A stretch of 64,000 bases of DNA. Source: Nocardioides luteus (GTDB lineage: Bacteria > Actinomycetota > Actinomycetes > Propionibacteriales > Nocardioidaceae). This document shows, piece by piece, positions 1-8,709 of the stretch (positions are counted from its first letter, which is position 1; each line of letters starts with the position of its first letter). Below the pieces are notes generated by a model that searched no databases, had not been told where the DNA came from, and worked only from the letters and a program-made list of their open reading frames with translations. Position numbers and translations under genes: made by a program. The stretch spans positions 3,216,501 to 3,280,500 of the forward strand of contig NZ_JADOVJ010000001.1 of the NCBI RefSeq assembly GCF_015752315.1. Direction: 5' to 3'.

Positions 1-443
1 GTCGTGTGACCTCCGCCGAGGTTGTTGGCCGCGGCGACGCTCTCACCTTCGGCGGGCGCGTACGCAGCGATGTAGACCAGGCTCTTGACGTGCGGGTTGC
101 CGGTCGCGGCATTGGTGATCACCGCGCCGCCGTAGGAGTGACCGACGAGCACGACGTCGCCGGTGATGGTGGACAGGAACTCACGCAGGTACTGGCCGTC
201 GGCGGCCGGCCCACGCAGCGGGTTGGAGAACGCTATGACCGGGTAGCCGCTGGCGGACAGGCGCTCGGACACGACGGCCCAGCCGCTGGAGTCGGCGAAG
301 GCACCGTGCACCAGGACGATGGTCGGCTTGGCTGTCTGGTGAGTGGCGGCACCGGCTGCCGGACCGCCGCTGCCAACGGGAGCGAAGGCGGCGAAGGCCG
401 CGAGCGCGAGTGCAGCTGCCACGCGGGCGAGTCGAGACTTCAT
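1..443 (-). CDS. Secreted alpha/beta hydrolase (3' end outside window)
   Basis: The reading frame starts at ATG 443 behind a good AGGAGG site and runs off the left edge of the window, so only about 147 N-terminal residues are seen. The N-terminus has basic residues (MKSRLAR), a hydrophobic Ala/Leu core and a small-residue region that fits a Sec signal peptide, so the product is probably exported. After it come the strand and oxyanion motif IVLVHGAF and the nucleophile elbow GHSYGG, the hallmarks of an alpha/beta hydrolase of the esterase/haloperoxidase-like group. The acid and histidine of the triad lie beyond the edge. It is divergent from the LuxR-type regulator next to it, with only about 25-70 bp between the starts, so shared control is plausible. 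The substrate cannot be inferred. Confidence 0.8.
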   Translation of the reverse strand, partial: MKSRLARVAAALALAAFAAFAPVGSGGPAAGAATHQTAKPTIVLVHGAFADSSGWAVVSERLSASGYPVIAFSNPLRGPAADGQYLREFLSTITGDVVLVGHSYGGAVITNAATGNPHVKSLVYIAAYAPAEGESVAAANNLGGGHT

Positions 444-468
444 GATTTCCTCCTGGGTCGGACGGGAC

Positions 469-3267
469 ATGACCGATGCTCCGCGGAAGAGAGGTCGGGT
501 GGACCACGTGATGCGCGTAGTCGATGACATGGCGGCCGGCGGTGGCCTGGTGGGTCGGGAGGAGGAACGCCGGCAGCTGGGCTTGCTGCTGAGCCGTGCC
601 CGCAACGGTCAAGGTGGTGCGGTGCTGGTGCTCGGCGAGCCCGGAGTCGGCAAGACAGCGCTGTTGGAGGCGTCGAGCGCGACCGCGGACGCGATGCAGG
701 TGCTTCGCGTCACCGGCTTCGAGTCGGAGTCGACGATCCCGTACGCCGCAGTGCAGCGCCTGTGCATCCCCCTGCGAGGGCACCTCGATGCGCTTCCGAA
801 GCGGCAGCAGGACGCGCTTCGAGTGGCGGCCGGCGTCGCCGAGGGCCCGCCGCCGGACCGTTTCCTGGTCGGGTTGGGGATCCTGGGGCTGCTGACCACG
901 GCGGCTGCCGCGGACGCCGTTCTCTGCGTCGTCGACGATGCGCATCTGCTCGACCAGGAGAGCCTCGATGCGCTGGCCTTCGTGGCGCGCCGGATCGAGT
1001 TCGAGCCGGTGGCCATGCTGTTCGCGGCCCGGGACGATGTCGAGATCGGCACCCGCCTCGGTGGCGTCCGGGAGCTTCGGGTTGCCGGACTGACGGCGGA
1101 TGCCGCCGTCGTGCTGCTGAACCGGTCCATGGCCGAGCCGATGAGTCCGGTCGCCGCCGCGCAGGTCGCCGAGGCGATGAACGGCAACCCGCTTGCGCTG
1201 ATCGACCTGGCCCACGAGGTCTCCACGAGACAGCTGGAGGACATGGCGCTGAGCGACGACCCGCTCCCCGTCGGATCGCGTCTCGAGGCGCACTACCTGG
1301 GCCGGGTACGGGTCGCTGACGAGGCCGTGCAGGACTGGATGCTCCTGGCTGCCGCCGACTCGACCGGGAGCCTCGAGCTCGTCCGGTCGGCGGCGAGCCT
1401 GCTCGGGATCGCTGCCGACACCGCGGATCGTGCCGAGGAGGCCGGACTCATCGAGCTCGTCGGCGCCGTCCGGTTCCATCACCCGCTGGTGCGTTCGGCG
1501 GTGTACAACGCGGCGACCGGAGCACAGCGGCGCCGCGCGCACGGTGCCCTCGCCCGAGGTGCCGACGGGCTGGGACTGGTGGAGGCCGAAGCCTGGCATG
1601 CGTCGCGCGCGACGGTCGGCACCGATCCCGAGGTCGCCGATCGGCTCGAGCACGCCGCAGATCTCGCAGCTTCGCGCGGTGGTCTGGCGTCACGTTCGAG
1701 CGTGCTGGCCCGGGCCGCGGAGCTGAGCGCGCCGGGACCGCTGCGCGCCGGCCGTCAGGTCGGTGCGGCAGAGGCTGCCCTGGCGGTCGGGGCCATCCAC
1801 ATCGCCCAGTCACACCTGGCCGCCGTCGACCGAACGGTCACAGCCCCGGTCGTCCTGGGGCGAGTCGCAGTCGTGGAGACCTCGATCGCCCTGTTCACCG
1901 CCGACGCCAGTCGGGTGGCCCGCTGCACCGCCGACCTGGTCGCGGCGGCCGAGCAGTTTCGCGGCCGCGAGCCTGATCGAGAGCAGGACGCCTTGCTGCG
2001 TGCCTTCCAGCTGTACATGACCGCCGACACCAGGGCGGAGGGCATCACCACCGCCGAGCTGGGTGCGCGCCTGACCGCCGGCGCCGAGGCCGCGAACGGC
2101 AGCTACGCGACGATCTTGCGCGGCATGGGTGCGCTGATGCAGCTGCCGTACGCCGACGGCGTACCGCTGGTCCGTACCGCGTACGACGAGATCGCCAAGC
2201 TGCCCGACCACCAGCTGATCGGTATGGGCTCGGCGATCGGCTCGCTGGGCATGTACCTGTGGGACGACGCGGGGCGACGCGACCTTCTCACCAGGGCAAG
2301 CGCCGCGGCCCGGTCCGCCGGCGCGCTGCAGGACCTCGACACGCTGCTGTGGGTGGAATCGATCGCCGAGCTGTGGGGAGGCAGCGCGCGTAGGTCCGCC
2401 GCGGCCGTCGACAACGTCCGCGAGGTCCGCCGGATCATGGGGTACGACGCGGAGAACGTCATCAACGCCGCGGTGATGGCTTGGACCGACTACCCACGTG
2501 AAGTCGTGCACGCGATCGCCGACGGAGCCGCGGCCGTGGGTTTCGGTGGGGTCTGGAGCGCGGCGGTCGCCGCCCTCGCGACACGGGACCTGGCCGAAGG
2601 CTCCTACGCAGATGCGTACGAGAAGCTCCAACCGCTCGTCGCGGAGCCCTTTCTCCAGACCGGCCCGTCGTACTTCCCGGACTTCGTGGAGGCTGCGGTG
2701 CGAAGCGATCGTCCAGCAGCGGCCCGTTCCATCCTCGCCGACCTCGAGGACCGCGCCCGGATCAACGGATCGGCCTGGTGCCGCGGTGTCGCCGCGCGCG
2801 CCCGCGGACTCGCCTCCACCGGGCCCGAGGCCGAGGAGCACTTCCAGCTGGCCATCGAGCTGTTGAGCGCGAGCGTGGCACAGGTAGAGCTCGGCAGGGC
2901 ACATCTGGCGTACGGCGAGTGGCTGCGCCGGACGCGGCGTCGTGCCGACGCCGGCCGGCAGCTGGCGCTCTCCGCGGACATCCTCGAGCAGGCCGGGGCC
3001 GCGATGTTCCTGCCGCGGGTCCGGGCAGAGCTGGCAGCGACAGGGGTGACGACCGAAGCCGGGAAGAGGCCCCCACGGCACGAGCTGACGTCGCAGGAGC
3101 TGACCATCGCCCAGCTCGCAGGTGACGGTCACACCAACGCCGAGATCGGGGCGCAGCTCTTCATCAGCCCGAACACGGTCGACTATCACCTGCGCAAGGT
3201 GTTCCAGAAGCTCGCCATCTCCTCGCGCCGTCAGCTCACCGACCGTCTCGACCGGTTGGAGGACTGA
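469..3267 (+). CDS. LuxR-family transcriptional regulator with N-terminal AAA ATPase (LAL-type)
   Basis: A large regulator of about 932 residues. Near the N-terminus it has a Walker A motif [11 protein letters not shown] (about residues 56-66) and a Walker B-like [11 protein letters not shown] (about residue 150), followed by a long helical repeat region. The C-terminus is a LuxR-type helix-turn-helix ([15 protein letters not shown], then [14 protein letters not shown]). This order is typical of LAL/MalT-like ATP-dependent activators that bind an inducer in the middle region. The frame stays open upstream to 343, but that part overlaps the signal-peptide region of the divergent hydrolase. ATG 469 or ATG 511 is therefore more likely, and I use 469. 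Neither has a strong ribosome-binding site. It probably controls the flanking alpha/beta hydrolase genes, an inference from position only. Confidence 0.85.
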   Translation: MTDAPRKRGRVDHVMRVVDDMAAGGGLVGREEERRQLGLLLSRARNGQGGAVLVLGEPGVGKTALLEASSATADAMQVLRVTGFESESTIPYAAVQRLCIPLRGHLDALPKRQQDALRVAAGVAEGPPPDRFLVGLGILGLLTTAAAADAVLCVVDDAHLLDQESLDALAFVARRIEFEPVAMLFAARDDVEIGTRLGGVRELRVAGLTADAAVVLLNRSMAEPMSPVAAAQVAEAMNGNPLALIDLAHEVSTRQLEDMALSDDPLPVGSRLEAHYLGRVRVADEAVQDWMLLAAADSTGSLELVRSAASLLGIAADTADRAEEAGLIELVGAVRFHHPLVRSAVYNAATGAQRRRAHGALARGADGLGLVEAEAWHASRATVGTDPEVADRLEHAADLAASRGGLASRSSVLARAAELSAPGPLRAGRQVGAAEAALAVGAIHIAQSHLAAVDRTVTAPVVLGRVAVVETSIALFTADASRVARCTADLVAAAEQFRGREPDREQDALLRAFQLYMTADTRAEGITTAELGARLTAGAEAANGSYATILRGMGALMQLPYADGVPLVRTAYDEIAKLPDHQLIGMGSAIGSLGMYLWDDAGRRDLLTRASAAARSAGALQDLDTLLWVESIAELWGGSARRSAAAVDNVREVRRIMGYDAENVINAAVMAWTDYPREVVHAIADGAAAVGFGGVWSAAVAALATRDLAEGSYADAYEKLQPLVAEPFLQTGPSYFPDFVEAAVRSDRPAAARSILADLEDRARINGSAWCRGVAARARGLASTGPEAEEHFQLAIELLSASVAQVELGRAHLAYGEWLRRTRRRADAGRQLALSADILEQAGAAMFLPRVRAELAATGVTTEAGKRPPRHELTSQELTIAQLAGDGHTNAEIGAQLFISPNTVDYHLRKVFQKLAISSRRQLTDRLDRLED

Positions 3268-3349
3268 GGACTACGAGGTCCACGTGGTCCACACCCGCCG
3301 TCCGCGACCCAGGCTTGAAACACCTGATCGCAACCCAAAGGAGCCTCAG

Positions 3350-4174
3350 ATGCCTCATGTCACCGCCGACGACGGCGCACAGATCTTCTACAAGGACCTC
3401 GGGGGCGACGGCACCCCGGTTCTGCTGAGCCACGGATGGCCGCTGAACGCCGACGCCTGGGAGGCGGCGGCGCTGTTCCTGGCCAACCACGGGCACCGGG
3501 TGATCGCCCATGACCGCCGTGGCCATGGACGCTCCAGCCAGACCTGGCACGGCAACGAGATGGACACCTACGCCGATGACCTGGCCTGCCTCATCGACAA
3601 GCTCGACCTCGACGACCTCACCCTCGTCGGTCACTCCACCGGCGGCGGCGAGATCGTCCACTACGTGGGCCGTCACGGCACCGCTCGCGTCGCGAGGCTG
3701 GTGCTCGTCAGCGCCGTCCCGCCCCTGATGCTGCGGACCGACGACAACCCCGACGGCCTGCCGATCGACGTCTTCGACGCCATCCGGGCCGGCGAGACCG
3801 CGAACCGGTCGCAGCTCTACCGAGACCTCGCCGACGGGCCGTTCTTCGGGCACAACCGCCGCGGTGACGTCGCCCAGGGCTTCCGGGACGCGTTCTGGCT
3901 GCAGAGCATGGCGTGCGGCCACCGAGCGGCGTACGAGTGCATCGCCGCCTTCTCCGCCACCGACTTCCGGCCGGACCTGGAGAAGATCGATGTCCCCACG
4001 CTGGTCATCCACGGCGACGACGACCAGATCGTGCCGTTCGAGGTCGGCGGGAAGAGGTCGGCCGAGCTCATCAACGGTGCCGTGCTGAAGGTCTACGAAG
4101 GCAGCGGGCACGCACTGCCCGACACCGACCGTGACCGGCTGCACGCCGACCTGCTCGCGTTCATCGACAACTGA
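3350..4174 (+). CDS. Alpha/beta hydrolase, non-heme chloroperoxidase-like
   Basis: A 274-residue alpha/beta hydrolase of normal length for the cofactor-free haloperoxidase/arylesterase group. ATG 3350 follows AAAGGAG at good spacing; the frame is open further upstream but that part overlaps the regulator. Visible motifs are LLSHGWPL (oxyanion side), HDRRGHGRS, the nucleophile elbow GHSTGGGE, the acid region [11 protein letters not shown] and the catalytic histidine in GSGHALP. The order matches bacterial perhydrolases such as chloroperoxidase F. There is no signal peptide, so it is cytoplasmic. It follows the LuxR regulator and precedes a second hydrolase by 24 bp, which suggests cotranscription. 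The natural substrate is unknown; members commonly act as esterases or lactonases. Confidence 0.9.
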   Translation: MPHVTADDGAQIFYKDLGGDGTPVLLSHGWPLNADAWEAAALFLANHGHRVIAHDRRGHGRSSQTWHGNEMDTYADDLACLIDKLDLDDLTLVGHSTGGGEIVHYVGRHGTARVARLVLVSAVPPLMLRTDDNPDGLPIDVFDAIRAGETANRSQLYRDLADGPFFGHNRRGDVAQGFRDAFWLQSMACGHRAAYECIAAFSATDFRPDLEKIDVPTLVIHGDDDQIVPFEVGGKRSAELINGAVLKVYEGSGHALPDTDRDRLHADLLAFIDN

Positions 4175-4198
4175 GCCACACGACATCAAGGAGACACC

Positions 4199-5026
4199 AT
4201 GACCGACCGACCCGACACCATCGTCCTGGTCCACGGACTCTGGATGACGCCGCGCAGCTGGGAAGGCTGGGTGGCGTACTACGAGGCCCAGGGCTTCACC
4301 GTGCTGGCACCGGCCTACCCCGGCTTCGAGATCGAGGTCGAGGCGCTGCGGGAGAACCCCGACGTGATCGCCGACCTCACCGTGCCCGCGACCGTCGACC
4401 ACCTCGCCTCGGTGATCGAGTCGCTCGCAGCGCCCCCGATCATCATGGGCCACTCGTTCGGCGGCACGCTGACCCAGCTGCTGCTGGCGCGTGGACTCGG
4501 GTCGGCCGGCGTCGTCATCGACTCCGCTCCCACCGAGGGGGTGCGGGTCAATCCGATCTCGCAGGCCAAGTCCCTGTTCCCGGCCCTGAAGAATCCGGCC
4601 AACCGGCACAAGGCGGTCGGCTTCACACCCGAGGAGTTCCACTACGCCTTCACCAACACCCTCACCGAGGAGGAGTCGCTGAAGGTCTGGGAGCGTTACG
4701 CCATCGCGGCGCCGGGCGGCTGGGTGTGGGACTACGGGCTCATCGCCAACTTCAAGCCCGGCCATCAGGAGACCTGGGTGGACTTCAAGGCCGACCGCGC
4801 TCCGCTGCTGTTCATCGCCGGCGAGAAGGACCACATCATGCCGCCGGCCGTGAACAAGTCGAACGCGAAGCACTACCGTCATTCGCCCGCCACGACCGAG
4901 TACGTCGAGCTCGAAGGCCGCGACCACTGGACCTGCGGTGCGCCGGGCTGGGAGGCCGTCGCCGATCGGGCGCTGTCCTGGGCCCTCGAGCACGCACGTA
5001 CGGATCAGCCGTGGGTTGTCAGCTGA
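4199..5026 (+). CDS. Alpha/beta hydrolase
   Basis: A 275-residue cytoplasmic alpha/beta hydrolase with ATG 4199 after AAGGAG. It shows IVLVHGLWM, the nucleophile motif GHSFGG at about residue 83, an acid-region strand LLFIAGEKDHIMPP and a late histidine in EGRDHWTCG, so a full Ser-Asp-His triad can be drawn. It is unlike its upstream neighbour in sequence, so this is not a recent tandem duplication. Its 3' end overlaps the next gene by 16 bases, which suggests translational coupling. The family includes esterases and dehalogenase-like enzymes; I cannot assign a substrate. Confidence 0.88.
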   Translation: MTDRPDTIVLVHGLWMTPRSWEGWVAYYEAQGFTVLAPAYPGFEIEVEALRENPDVIADLTVPATVDHLASVIESLAAPPIIMGHSFGGTLTQLLLARGLGSAGVVIDSAPTEGVRVNPISQAKSLFPALKNPANRHKAVGFTPEEFHYAFTNTLTEEESLKVWERYAIAAPGGWVWDYGLIANFKPGHQETWVDFKADRAPLLFIAGEKDHIMPPAVNKSNAKHYRHSPATTEYVELEGRDHWTCGAPGWEAVADRALSWALEHARTDQPWVVS

Positions 5027-5781
5027 CCCACATCGGCGGCCCGACCGTCCTGATCGAGCTCGACGGCTGGCGGATCCTGACCGATCCGACCTTCGACCCA
5101 CCGGGGCGGCGCTACGAGTTCGGGTTCGGCACGTCGTCGACGAAGACGTCGGGGCCCGCTTTGGCCCCCGCGGAGATAGGACCGATCGACGTGGTGCTGC
5201 TCAGCCACGACCACCACGCCGACAACCTCGACGACCGCGGTCGGGAGCTTCTCCAGACCGCGGGCACGGTGGTCACCACCGTCGCCGGCGCCCGCCGCCT
5301 GGACTCCTCGAACGTTGCCGGGCTTCGCACCGGTGGGTTGGTCGCCCTCGACGGACCGGGCCGGCCCGCACTGACGGTGCGGGCCACGCCCTGTCGACAC
5401 GGCCCGCCCCTGAGCAGTCCGATCACCGGACCGGTGGTCGGGTTCGCGCTGAGCCTCGCCGACGTGGGCCAGGTGGCGCTGTGGATGACCGGCGACACGG
5501 TGCTGCATCGACCACTGCGCAGGATCGCTCAGCGGCTCGACGTCGACATCCTCCTGATGCACCTGGGTGGCGTGCAGTTCCCGATCACCGGGCCGCTTCG
5601 GTACTCCATGAACAGCTCCGACGCCCGCGAGCTCATCCGGCTGACCGGCCCGCGCGTGTCCGTCCCCGTTCACTACGAGGGCTGGTCCCACTTCCGGGAG
5701 CCGTCGACGCAGGCTCGAGACCGCCTGCCGGGCGTCACCTGGCTCGAGCCCGGGCAGGCAACCGACGTGGGCCCACCCTGA
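5011..5781 (+). CDS. Metallo-beta-lactamase-fold hydrolase (UlaG-like)
   Basis: A 256-residue MBL-fold protein. The N-terminus (QLTHIGGPTVLIELDGWRIL, then TDPTF) and the metal motif LLSHDHHADN are typical of UlaG/YtnP-like cytoplasmic metallohydrolases. Further metal-ligand regions are CRHGPP, MTGDT and VPVHYEG. The start is GTG 5011, which lies inside the 3' end of the previous hydrolase gene; the frame is open upstream, but the conserved domain begins right after this codon. The overlap suggests the protein is made together with the hydrolase, possibly as a lactonase or phosphodiesterase step on the same substrate. That last point is inference only. Confidence 0.85.
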   Translation: MGCQLTHIGGPTVLIELDGWRILTDPTFDPPGRRYEFGFGTSSTKTSGPALAPAEIGPIDVVLLSHDHHADNLDDRGRELLQTAGTVVTTVAGARRLDSSNVAGLRTGGLVALDGPGRPALTVRATPCRHGPPLSSPITGPVVGFALSLADVGQVALWMTGDTVLHRPLRRIAQRLDVDILLMHLGGVQFPITGPLRYSMNSSDARELIRLTGPRVSVPVHYEGWSHFREPSTQARDRLPGVTWLEPGQATDVGPP

Positions 5782-5849
5782 CGGATCCGGAACCCTGCGC
5801 TGCCTGTGGCACGCGACCGAGGCTGTACGTCATCTGCGAGACTTCGGGC

Positions 5850-6656
5850 ATGCGCATCGTCTCGGTCAACGCCTGGGGCGGTGCCCGGTACGACGACCTC
5901 GCGGCCTGGCTGCCCACCGCCGGCGCGGACGTCGTCTGCCTCCAGGAGGTGACCCGCACCGCGGGTCTGTCCGGCTGGACGTCCTTCGCCGACGGCGAGC
6001 GGTCGCTCCCCCAGCGGGCGAACCTGCACGGCGACGTACGTCGCCTGCTGCCGTCGTACGAGGGCCTGTTCCTCGCCAGCGATGCCGGCCCGGTGACCGA
6101 CGATGCCGGCCGCCGCCACCGGCAGGACTTCGGCCTCGGCACGTACGTCAGCGAGCAGCTGCCCGTCATCGGCATGGCGGGCGCGTTCGTGCACGGCGGA
6201 TTCGTCGACCACGACGAGTGGACGATCACCGACCGCCCCCGGGCGGTCCAGGCGGTCCGCGTGGTCGACCGCGCAGGCGGGCGGCAGGTGTGCGTCGTAC
6301 AGCTGCACGGCCTGCGTGACCCGGCCGGCAAGGGCGACACCCCGGCCCGGCGCGAGCAGGCCGAGCGGCTCGCCGCCTTCGTCGAGGCGACCCGGGCGCC
6401 CGGCGACCTCGTGGTCGTGGCCGGCGACCTCAACCTGCTGCCGGACAGTGCCACCTTCGACGTGCTGCGCCGGATCGGGCTGCAGGACCTGGTCGGCACG
6501 GCCGACACCCGCACGTCGTCCTACCTCAAGCCGGTGCGGCACGCGAGCTACCTGCTCGTCTCGGACCCGGAAGCCGTGGCGGGCTTCCGGGTCCGGACGG
6601 AGCCGGAGGTCTCCGACCACCGGATCCTCGAGCTCGACCTCACGCCAGCTGGGTGA
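5850..6656 (+). CDS. Endonuclease/exonuclease/phosphatase (EEP) family protein
   Basis: A 268-residue protein with the EEP fold signatures: N-terminal RIVSVNAWGG, the metal-binding glutamate in VVCLQEV, the Asp/Asn pair in VVAGDLNLLPDS and the C-terminal SDHRILELDL containing the catalytic Asp-His. The family covers AP-endonuclease-like nucleases, sphingomyelinases and inositol phosphatases, and nothing here separates them. There is no signal peptide. ATG 5850 was chosen because the conserved fold starts immediately after it. No clear Shine-Dalgarno is present, so it may be leaderless. Its end overlaps the convergent flavoprotein gene by 17 bases. Confidence 0.85.
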   Translation: MRIVSVNAWGGARYDDLAAWLPTAGADVVCLQEVTRTAGLSGWTSFADGERSLPQRANLHGDVRRLLPSYEGLFLASDAGPVTDDAGRRHRQDFGLGTYVSEQLPVIGMAGAFVHGGFVDHDEWTITDRPRAVQAVRVVDRAGGRQVCVVQLHGLRDPAGKGDTPARREQAERLAAFVEATRAPGDLVVVAGDLNLLPDSATFDVLRRIGLQDLVGTADTRTSSYLKPVRHASYLLVSDPEAVAGFRVRTEPEVSDHRILELDLTPAG

Positions 6657-8709
6657 CCTCCCGCCGGAACGGCACCTCGTCGTTGGAGGGCAGCACGGCG
6701 TCGAACTCCTCGGCCGCGCGCCGGCCGGACCACACCGCGGCCGCGATGGTGCCGGGCGCCCAGGAGTCGCCGATGCCGCGTACGGACGCGATCTCGCCGG
6801 CGTCGCGACGGGCGAGGAGGTCGAGGTAGAGCTCCTCGCGCGGGAGCCGGGCGGTCACCATGACGACGGCGTCGCAGTCGAGGTCGCGCTCGGCGCCGGC
6901 GTAGACGTCCTTGATCCGTACGCCGCCGGTCCCGACGGACACGACCGCGTGGTCGGTCACCCGGGTGATGCCGTTCTCTATCAGGCGGCGCTGGATCCGG
7001 TTGATCTCGAAGGTGTTGTTGGTCCACGACGAGACCTGCGAGCCGGTGGTGACGATGGAGACGTCGTAGCCCTTCCGCGCGAGCAGCTCGGCGACGACGC
7101 CGCCGAGGTAGTAGTGGTCGTCGTCGTAGACGACGACCTTCCTGCCGTCGGGCAGGCGACCGGCGAAGAGGTCGTCGGGCCCGAGCACCTGCATGCCCTC
7201 GTCGATCGGCATCGCGGTCGTGTGGAAGCGCGCGACGCCGTCCGTACGCCAGCTGGCGCCCGTCGCGGTGATGACGTGCTCGAAGCCGAACTCGACGATG
7301 TCCGCGGCCGCCATCGGGCTCTCACGGTAGATCTCGACGTTGGGGAGGTCGGCGAGGACGGCCTCGCGGTACTCCTTGACCCGGCCCCAGGCGGACAGTC
7401 CCGGCAGCGCGGACTCCGCGGTCACCCGGCCGCCGAGGTCGCGGCCGGCCTCGGCGAGCACCACCTCGTAGCCCCGCAGGCCGAGAGCACGCGCGGCCTC
7501 CAGGCCGGAGGGACCGGCGCCGACGATCAGCACCCGGGAGTCGCTCTCCTTGGCGCGGATGTTCTCCGGGTGCCAGCCGCGTCGCCACTCCTCCCCCATG
7601 CTCGGGTTCTGGGTGCAGCGGATCGGCGACATGGTGAGGTCGCCGGAGACACAGATGTTGCAGCCGATGCACTCCCGGATCAGGTTCAGCCGGCCGTCGC
7701 GGATCTTGTTCGGCAGGAACGGGTCCGCGATCGACGGGCGCGCGGCGCCGATCAGGTCGAGGATGCCGGCCTTGACCTGGCGCACCATCGCGTCCGGCGA
7801 GGTGAACCGGCCGACACCGACGACGGGCTTGCTGGTGAGCTTCTTCAGCCCGGCGACGAACTCCTCCTGGCGGCCCTCCGGAGCGAACCGGGAGGTGACC
7901 GAGTCGCCCTCCCAGCTGCCCATCGCGAAGTCCCACAGGTCCGGCAGCTCGCCGAGCTCGCGCAGCACGCCCTCGATGTCCTCGCGGGTGATCCCGCCGT
8001 CGATCTCCTCCTCGACCGTGATCCGGCAGGCCACGGCGGCGCGGCCGGCGACCTCCTCGATGGTGTCCTCGAGCAGCTCGCGCAGCAGCCTCATCCGGTT
8101 CTCCAGCGAGCCGCCGTACGCGTCGGTGCGGTTGTTGTAGCGCCGCGAGAGGAAGTGGTGCGGAGCGCCGTAGCCGTGGGCTCCGTAGACGTAGACGACG
8201 TCGTAGCCGGCCTCGAGCGAGCGGCGTACGGCATTGCGGTGCCAGCGGCGCAGGTCCTCGATGTCCTGCAGCGACATCGCCCGGGCCTGGACCGGCGCGA
8301 TCGTGTCGGGGGCGACCGGAAGGTGAGCGGGCCCGAGCGGGGTCTCCCGGCTGAGCTGGTTCGGCGCGTTCATCCCGTTGTGGGCGAGCTCGATGCCGGC
8401 CAGGCCGCCGCCCTCGTGGATCGCGTCGGCGATCCGCTTGAGCGCGGGCAGGTCCTGGTCGTCCCAGATCCGCAGCTCGATGAACGGCGCGATGTCGGAG
8501 GTCGCGTGGATCTCGACCTGCTCGGTGCACACCACCGACCAGCCGCCCTCGGCCTTGATCTTGCGCATCGCCGCCTGGGCGCTGGGGTCGCGGTAGCCCA
8601 TGCCGTTGCAGTGCGGCACCTGGTAGAAGCGGTTCTTCGTGGTGAACGGCCCGATCTGGACCGGCTCGAACAGGATGTCGTACGGGGCAGCCACGGGGGT
8701 CTGCGTCAT
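6640..8709 (-). CDS. Histamine dehydrogenase-like iron-sulfur flavoprotein (TMADH family)
   Basis: A 689-residue enzyme of the trimethylamine/dimethylamine/histamine dehydrogenase family, which oxidatively deaminates amines with 6-S-cysteinyl-FMN and a [4Fe-4S] cluster. The N-terminal barrel has KNRFYQVPHCNG, where Cys34 fits the flavin-linking cysteine. The cluster motif CIGCNICVSGDLTMSPIRC spans residues 347-365, and a nucleotide-binding VLIVGAGPSGLEAA follows. In TMADH the substrate sits in an aromatic bowl (Tyr60, Trp264, Trp355). Here the equivalents are Gln64, Trp266 and Asp357, which match, one residue offset, the Gln65/Trp267/Asp358 set I recall for Nocardioides simplex histamine dehydrogenase. 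ATG 8709 overlaps the permease stop by four bases (ATGA), so it is the third gene of a coupled operon. Histamine is the best substrate guess; another primary amine remains possible. Confidence 0.88.
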   Translation of the reverse strand: MTQTPVAAPYDILFEPVQIGPFTTKNRFYQVPHCNGMGYRDPSAQAAMRKIKAEGGWSVVCTEQVEIHATSDIAPFIELRIWDDQDLPALKRIADAIHEGGGLAGIELAHNGMNAPNQLSRETPLGPAHLPVAPDTIAPVQARAMSLQDIEDLRRWHRNAVRRSLEAGYDVVYVYGAHGYGAPHHFLSRRYNNRTDAYGGSLENRMRLLRELLEDTIEEVAGRAAVACRITVEEEIDGGITREDIEGVLRELGELPDLWDFAMGSWEGDSVTSRFAPEGRQEEFVAGLKKLTSKPVVGVGRFTSPDAMVRQVKAGILDLIGAARPSIADPFLPNKIRDGRLNLIRECIGCNICVSGDLTMSPIRCTQNPSMGEEWRRGWHPENIRAKESDSRVLIVGAGPSGLEAARALGLRGYEVVLAEAGRDLGGRVTAESALPGLSAWGRVKEYREAVLADLPNVEIYRESPMAAADIVEFGFEHVITATGASWRTDGVARFHTTAMPIDEGMQVLGPDDLFAGRLPDGRKVVVYDDDHYYLGGVVAELLARKGYDVSIVTTGSQVSSWTNNTFEINRIQRRLIENGITRVTDHAVVSVGTGGVRIKDVYAGAERDLDCDAVVMVTARLPREELYLDLLARRDAGEIASVRGIGDSWAPGTIAAAVWSGRRAAEEFDAVLPSNDEVPFRREVTQLA

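Noticed and set aside
343..468. N-terminal extension of the LuxR-type regulator
   Set aside because: It overlaps the signal-peptide region of the divergent hydrolase, is Ala/Ser-rich and lacks a ribosome-binding site.
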